64,000 bases of DNA from Clavaria fumosa (taxonomy: Eukaryota; Basidiomycota; Agaricomycetes; Agaricales; Clavariaceae): NCBI GenBank assembly GCA_951802425.1, contig OX637806.1:434001-498000 (forward strand), in the 5' to 3' direction. The position numbers and the translations under genes were made by a program. This document shows positions 58,320 through 64,000 of this stretch, in pieces. Position 1 is the first letter of the stretch; every line of letters starts with the position of its first letter. The notes under the pieces were generated by a model. The model did no database searches. It saw only the letters and a program-made list of their open reading frames with translations, and was not told the DNA's origin.

Positions 58320-60258
58320 TCTCTTTTCTGATCTGAGCTCTTGTCAACTTGGGCACTGAGCTTTGTTTCATTAATACCAAGTTTGCTTCTCATCTCCATC
58401 TTCCAAAAGTTCTAGTTACCCCCAGGGAGGTTGTTTTCATAAATGGTACCACTTCTGTTTGGGTCACCAAAGCAGTCCAGCTCTCCATTTGGCTTCCTGC
58501 CATGGATCCAACTGATGTCTTGTTTTTTATCACTGACCTTGACCCTTCTTGTGATTAGGGATGCCATGGTTCAGTTCTGAACTTTGGTTCAAACCTGAAC
58601 TGGACTGGACCAGACTGAAAATGAGGTTCAGGTTCAGCCAAGTGGGTGAACTGAACCAAAATTTTGGTTCAGAAGCCCAAATTTGGGCAAACCATTACCT
58701 TATTTAGTAAAAGTCCGGTCCAACAAACCGGACTTGGACCGAACTCAGGTTTAAGGTTCGGAATTTGGCCTGAACCAGACCTAAAGTCTGGTTCTGGGTT
58801 CGAAAAATTTGGCCCTGAACTGGACTTAACTGGACCGTGGCATCCCTACTTGTGATGTAGTCTTGGGGATGAATTGGCTGTACTGACACAACCTGCTGGT
58901 TGATTGGAATACAGGCCAGATAACACCCCATCCATCCATTCTGACTCTGACTTCAACTCTTGTCCTGAAGGGTGCAATGGCCAGCACTTGGACATCTGTG
59001 CCTCTGAAATCCTCTGATCCATGCACTCCAATTCCATCATCATCTGCAGCAATTCCAAATTGAGCATGGACTCCGAATCCATTGTTGACTCTGTCAACCT
59101 CCATCCTTTCTGGGGAACCAAAGATTGCATTCATCAGTGCTCCAGCATTTGCCAGGGCTTGTAGATCTCGAGGGTCTCAAGCCTTAGGCTTGAAGTTGAC
59201 TAGCAAATGGGCCTGAGTGGCCTCCACTTTGTTCAACATCCCAGACACTACCGAAGCAGGACATCTTGTCTGTCCTGGAGCTTTACAGGGACATTCCTGA
59301 CATCTTCAGTAAGACTAAGGCAGACACCCTTGCTCTGCATAGACCATACAATCTTAAGATCAACCTCATGGATGGAACATCTCCTGCACCTGGTGTGGTT
59401 TATTCCCTGTCACAGTCTGAACTCTGCAAACTTTGCAAGTTCTTGGATGAGCATCTCCTTATCAGATTTATCCACCCAAGTGGCTCTCTGCACAGAGCCC
59501 CAGTGCACTTCATCTGGAAAAAGAGCAGACTCCTCTGTCTCTGTGTAGACTTCTGTGGCCTGAATAAAGTCACCAAGAAAGATTGCTATCTGTTACCTTG
59601 AATGAAGGATCTGTTGGATGTCCCAGGCAAAGCCCAGATATACATGAAACTTGATCTCTGCCACATGTATCACCTGGTCCACATAGCAGAGGGTGACAAA
59701 TGGAAAACTGCCTTCCACACCTGCTATGGATCCTATGAATGGTGTGTGATGCCCTTTGGGCTCATGAACATGCCAGCAACATTCCAGCATTTCATGAATG
59801 ATATATTCTCCAACCTTGTTGATACATTCATGGTCATTTATCTCAATGACATCCTCATTTACTCTGAGGACCTAGAACAACATGTTGAACATGTTCAGGA
59901 GGTGCTCCATAGACTCTGTAAGCACAGACTTTACCTAAATCTGGCTAAGTGTCAATGGCATGCTGAAATGGTGGAGTACCTTGGATTCATCCTTTCTCTG
60001 AAGGTCTTTCAATGGACACAGCAACAGTAAAAGTCATCCAGGAATGGCCCATGCCACGCAAGGTTAAGGATATACAATCCTTCCTTGGCTTTGCCAACTT
60101 TTACCACTGTTTCATCTATGGATATTCTGACATCATTTGCTCCCATGACTCAGCTCACTTGGAAAAATATCTGATGGGTCTGGTCTGATGATTGTCAGTT
60201 CACTTTTGATTCCCTGAAATCAGCATTTACCTCTGCTCCTATTCTTCAACATTTCAAC
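58320..60258 (+). pseudogene. pol: B' pol: PR, RT and start of RNase H, decayed
   Basis: Protease words (CFINTKFASHLHLPK, VFINGTTSVWVTK) are split by a hAT-like element at 58556. Reverse transcriptase retains LCVDFCGLNKVTKKD and [18 protein letters not shown]. The catalytic motif is VIYLNDILIY, with one aspartate lost. Several stops and frame changes follow. Homology ends at APILQHFN, the start of RNase H, where unrelated DNA begins. Confidence 0.85.
58556..58848. mobile_element. 293-bp hAT-type MITE
   Basis: It has inverted ends TAGGGATGCCA and TGGCATCCCTA and a perfect 8-bp target duplication, CTTGTGAT (58548-58555 and 58849-58856). The interior is made of GGTTCAG/CTGAACC and CCGGACTTGGACCG-like inverted words. 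8-bp duplications and TAGGG ends are typical of hAT. It retains CpG within a CpG-free host, so it arrived late. Confidence 0.88.
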
Positions 60259-61048
60259 AGGTTAAAATTATGAATTGGGTACTTATCCACTTATGAATAT
60301 TTTAATTGTGTGTACCAGGACATTGTACTGTACATAGAGTTAATCTATTCATACAAAGGTATGTTTAGTGAATAACTAGAGAACCAGTGAGAATCAAGGG
60401 ATGGTTTAGAGCTAGAATGCTCTAATTAACCAGGGGAATCTCATGGTTCCTTCACCCTAATTCTCTGGCTCTTGCTTAGCTAGTTATTCAACATTCATAT
60501 TCAGACCTCACATGTTGGATTGGCTTGAGTAGTTAATACTTATAGACTGGTCAGCTATTGAGGCATGGTGCTGACCTGTGGGTCACCACTAGGTCAAGGC
60601 AAACCCATGAGGGTCAATAGCTAAAGCTATAGGTCATGGCTAACAGGTTACTACTTAATAATATCTTGCCCAAAGCAATGCCCTGCTGAATGTATTGGCT
60701 TCAGTATATTTAGCAGGAAGGTGTGGAATTGGCTAGCCTACTAGTCCTGTAGGCTAGACTGTAAAGGGAATTGTGGAGCTGTCTGAGTCACCTGACTCCC
60801 AGTGACTCATTTCCATTTGCATCCAGTACCAGATCCATAATATACACACTCTTCATGTGAGAGAAGGGTTGCCATGCTATGTATCCTCTCCAAATCTTCC
60901 TGACATTAAACCCCACAGGCAAACCTAAAGATTGACATCCAAACACCCCTCTCCAACTCCTGAAGTGCTTGAGGCTTTGAGCCAAGAGAGATTGTCAGCT
61001 GGACAACTCATGAATCAAGGAATTGTGTCCACATAATTGAATATTACC
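60259..61048. other. CpG-poor DNA, nothing recognised
   Basis: There is no gene. TGAATAACTAG near 60369 and its complement CTAGTTATTCA near 60480 form imperfect inverted words. AT-rich sequence separates B' from the next LTR fragment. Confidence 0.4.
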
Positions 61049-61445
61049 TGTAGCAGCTGAGTCTCGTTAACTGGTCATGGAGTCACATGACTAACCAGTC
61101 ATGTTCCAGGACCAACAGTATGGCCCAAATGTGTGAAGGCCCATCAATGCAGGATGCCATCACCACTGTCATCTCTGACACCTGTCATCTGGATCTGTCA
61201 TCACATCAAGTCTTTCTTGGATATTCCCCTTGTTCCCATCCCCTTCACCATATTGTTCCCCATCATATCTGGACCATTGCCAGGACAATATCTTATCTTG
61301 TTAAATTACCTTCATTCCTTCCCTACTGTCCCTACATTATGATCTTCCCCATCATGACCTTGTACTTATGTTTCCATGGCTACCATATAAGTATATAAAG
61401 ACCATAGAGTACTTCCTGTATTCCTTAGACTTTGATATTCTATCA
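61049..61445 (+). mobile_element. CpG-decayed LTR fragment related to D
   Basis: It shares GTATGGCCCAAATGTGTG, GCAGGATGCCATCACC, a TATA-like box near 61392 and the self-primer word TTAGACTTTGATATTCT with the D LTR. It is cut near 61441 by the J LTR. Confidence 0.65.
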
Positions 61446-61732
61446 GACTGGGTCTCACACAACTTAAATGTAAGGTCATGATGACAATACTAACATAAGG
61501 AGAAAAGAGTACAAGTAGGAAAAAGATGTAGTATATATAGCAGGAACCCTGGGAGTTGCTGGTGATCCCACGCTCGGACCCCGTGAGTCACGTGATGTGC
61601 CCAGACCCCAGGTCATGTGATCTTACATGATTACATAATCTGACCCAGCCACAGGTCATGTGACCTTCCAACAACCCTCCCCAGTTTCTCCATAACTCCT
61701 CTTTTGGATGGCTTATGTAAGTGATCCTAACA
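61446..61732 (-). mobile_element. 3' LTR of element J
   Basis: On the minus strand it begins TGTTAGGATCACTTACATAA directly after the purine run AAGAGGGGGGTGA. The far end is not resolved. Part of it recurs near 37245-37350. Confidence 0.65.
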
Positions 61733-61743
61733 TCACCCCCCTC

Positions 61744-63917
61744 TTAAGGCTGGGTGTCCCAACCAGCTAGCTTGGCTTTGTCGGGGTGGGAGAGGAAGAA
61801 GTCCTGGAGAAGCAATGTTACATTAGTGAGGTTCCTACGGGGCTCCCAAGTGTTTTCCTCCACTGGGTATCCCAACCACTTCACCAAGTACTTCACCCCA
61901 TGCCCCACCTTCTTAACATCAAGGATCGCCTCCACATCATACTCCAGGTGGTCATCATCAATCGTAGGGGGTGGAGGGGGAGGCAGGTTCTGAGAAGGGA
62001 AGGAAGGGGGATGGTAAGGTGTCAACAGCAACTTGTTGAAGACTCAATGGATGTGCCAGGCCCGAGGGAGCTTGAGGCGATACCCAGCAGGTCCCACCTT
62101 CTCTTCAATGGCAAAGGGGCCTGCATGCTTGTTGTCAAGCTTTTTAGAGGGACAGTCCATCTTTAAGTTCCTTGTGTCCAGCCAGACCAGATCTCCCACA
62201 GAGTACTCACGACTTGGGCACTTTCCCATGTTGTAGCTCTTCTTCATCACTGCCACCGCTTTCTCCATAGCCTCCTTGGCTGCTCTTCAGGATTCTGTGA
62301 GCTTAGCCAGCCACTCATCTGCCACTGGGTTCACTTCTGTGGGTGGGTGGAGTCCCCCATTCCATGGGTGCCAACTGTACTCAAGGAAGAAGGGTGTCTG
62401 TCCTGTCACAGAGTGCTCACAGTTGTTAAGGGCGAATTCTGCAGTGGACAACCACTCAGCCCAGTCATCCTGCAGGTGATCCACATAGGCCCAGAGGTAG
62501 ATCTCCATCTCCTGGTTCACCCGCTCCATCTGCCCATCAGTCTGTGGGTGGAAAGCTGTACTTGGGTTTGCTTTCACTTGTAGAACTCCTTCATGAATCG
62601 AGACACAAACTGGGATCCCTGGTCACTCACAACCTTATGTGGGACTCCATGATCATGGAATACCCAGTCCCAAAGGAGGCATGCAGCTCCAAGTCCTGTG
62701 AGGTCAAGTCCAATCCCTTCCAGCAGTGTCTGCTTTGTGAACTTGTCAACAATGACAAGGATGGCATTGTGTCCATGTGAGAGGGGGAGGGGCCCAACAA
62801 TGTCCCACATAATCACTGACCAGGGACCATCCGGAACGGGGTGCAGGTGGAGTGGAGCCACATGCTTGGTACAGTCAGGCTTCATTCGCTGGCATGTCTC
62901 ACACCTCTGGGCATACTGATCGGCATCTTTCACCATGCCCACCCACCAATAGGACCTCAGCAATGCCACTCTCAGCTTCCATGGTCCAGGGTGCCCAGCT
63001 ATAGGGAGGTCATGCTCAAAAGCAAGGACTGCTTCACGGGCCTCCTCTGGTACCCACGTGATCCCACCCTTTCGCCAGAGTCCCATCCGATCCCGTGTCC
63101 ACTCATCATCAAGCCCCTCTGGCTTCTGTACATGTACTGTGCTATTTTTCTGGAGTAGCGTCTCCATTTCTGACATGAACAACATGCCAACCTCAGCCTC
63201 AGGGAAGACCTGTACTGGGGCATCCTCCTCCACCATCTCCCCATAATCTGGCCTCCATGAGAGCGCATCTGCCTTCATGTTCGACTTTCCAGTGTGATAC
63301 TTTATCTCAAAGTCAAAGCACTGGAGCTCCCCAACCCAATGGACCTGTCTCGGTTTCAACTTCTGGGGCTTCTGGAAGTACTGAAGATTAGCGTGGTCTG
63401 TCCAGATCTCAATAGTCTCATCCACCCCAATCAGGTAGGCCTGCCACTCACAGAGTGCCCAAATCACAGCTAGGAACTCCTTGTCATAGACGTCATAGTT
63501 CTTCTCCACAGCAGTGAGGGCCTTGGAGACATAGTCTACAACTCTCCAGGTCCCGTCTGTCTGCTGCTGTGAGAGCACTCCACCAGTTGCCAAGTTACTT
63601 GCATCCATCTCTACCTTCCATCTCCCATTGTCTTGTGGTAGAGCCAAGACTGGGGCCGATACGAGTGCCAAACAAAGGTCTTGGAAGGCCACTTCCTCCT
63701 CCTCCTCCCATTTCCATGGGACCTTCCCAGTCAGCCAGAATAGTGGTTTAGCTTGGGCAGAGAGGTTTGGAATGTGCTGATGGAGGTGGTTTAACATTCC
63801 ATTAAACCTCTGGACCTCCTTCACATTCTTCAGTCATGGCCAGTTATGGATTGCCACACCTTTAGCTGGATCATGTTCCAGATGGTTGTGGGATATCTTC
63901 ATCCCAAGGAAGAGAAT
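61744..63917 (-). pseudogene. pol: Element J pol: RT end, RNase H, integrase, chromodomain
   Basis: The longest open part (62574-63824) holds the end of reverse transcriptase (VQRFNGMLNHLHQHIP), RNase H (VEMDASNLATGGVLSQ, WTDHANLQYF) and integrase (HDLPIAGHPG, CETCQRMK, MWDIVGPL, SDQGSQF). The ERVNQ part, C-terminal region and chromodomain (YDVEAILDVKKVGHGVKYLV, GYPVEENTWEP) follow. TGA codons near 63833, 62574, 62285 and 62042 are each one step from CGA. The 5' side is cut by an A''-type LTR at 63918. CpG content is low. Confidence 0.88.
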
Positions 63918-64000
63918 TGTCAGGACCCATTCATTTTTCCCTTACCCAAGCCAACTCTACCAACACCTACAAACCTTCTGACAGCCCTCTACCACCTCAT
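63918..64000 (+). mobile_element. Start of an A''-type LTR, running off the window
   Basis: TGTCAGGACCCATTCATTTT, nearly identical to 25199 onward. It interrupts the J reverse transcriptase. Confidence 0.8.

Overview
The window reads as repeat-rich chromosome from a filamentous fungus, most probably a mushroom-forming basidiomycete. The grounds are an almost pure stack of Ty3/Gypsy chromodomain retrotransposons (chromoviruses), a Helitron-type PIF1-like helicase remnant, introns of about 53 bp with GT-AG ends, and CpG decay of transposons. I find no host housekeeping gene, rRNA, tRNA or CRISPR array. The species cannot be told from sequence alone.

Layout. 1-7339 is almost CpG-free and holds a 160-bp coding minisatellite, an intact CpG-free Gag gene (family F, minus strand) with its LTR, and a 6-kb stretch bounded by 141-bp inverted repeats. 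7340-11482 is CpG-rich, has no recognised gene, and switches strand composition near 9.1 kb. 11609-24227 is element A, a 12.6-kb chromovirus with about 1.46-kb LTRs. Its pol is cut by two insertions, and between pol and the 3' LTR it carries an antisense multi-exon gene. 24228-27374 holds fragments of K, A' and D2. 27375-35482 is element B, an 8.1-kb chromovirus that also carries an antisense gene after pol. 35483-39594 holds A' LTR, element E2, a second F LTR and CpG-poor DNA with a 45-bp minisatellite. 39595-41384 is a Helitron helicase tail broken by an inversion. 41385-56240 is element D, split by a foldback element (43977-52545) that is itself split by element H (45220-51622). 56246-60258 is B', a CpG-decayed relative of B carrying two small DNA transposons. 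61049-63917 holds LTR debris and the pol of element J (minus strand). At 63918 another A-type LTR begins and runs off the window.

How it works together. A, B, D and H each carry a 12-13 nt motif just downstream of a TATA-like box in the LTR. This motif is the reverse complement of the sequence directly after the LTR, which is the arrangement of self-primed (Tf1/sushi-type) reverse transcription; the pairs differ between families yet stay complementary within each. Gag, protease, reverse transcriptase, RNase H, integrase and chromodomain follow in canonical order. Most damage is CpG to TpG/CpA: the premature stops I traced are nearly all TGA where CGA is expected, and the two LTRs of H differ at 16 sites, all at CpG.

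The best candidates for something undescribed are two. First, the antisense genes in A and B both encode a Zn2Cys6-like cysteine cluster plus coiled coil; the one in A can be resolved into eight exons with an open reading frame of 557 codons. Second, family F contains no CpG at all, yet keeps an intact Gag frame and two nearly identical LTR copies, as if it has purged the targets of the decay process acting on its neighbours.
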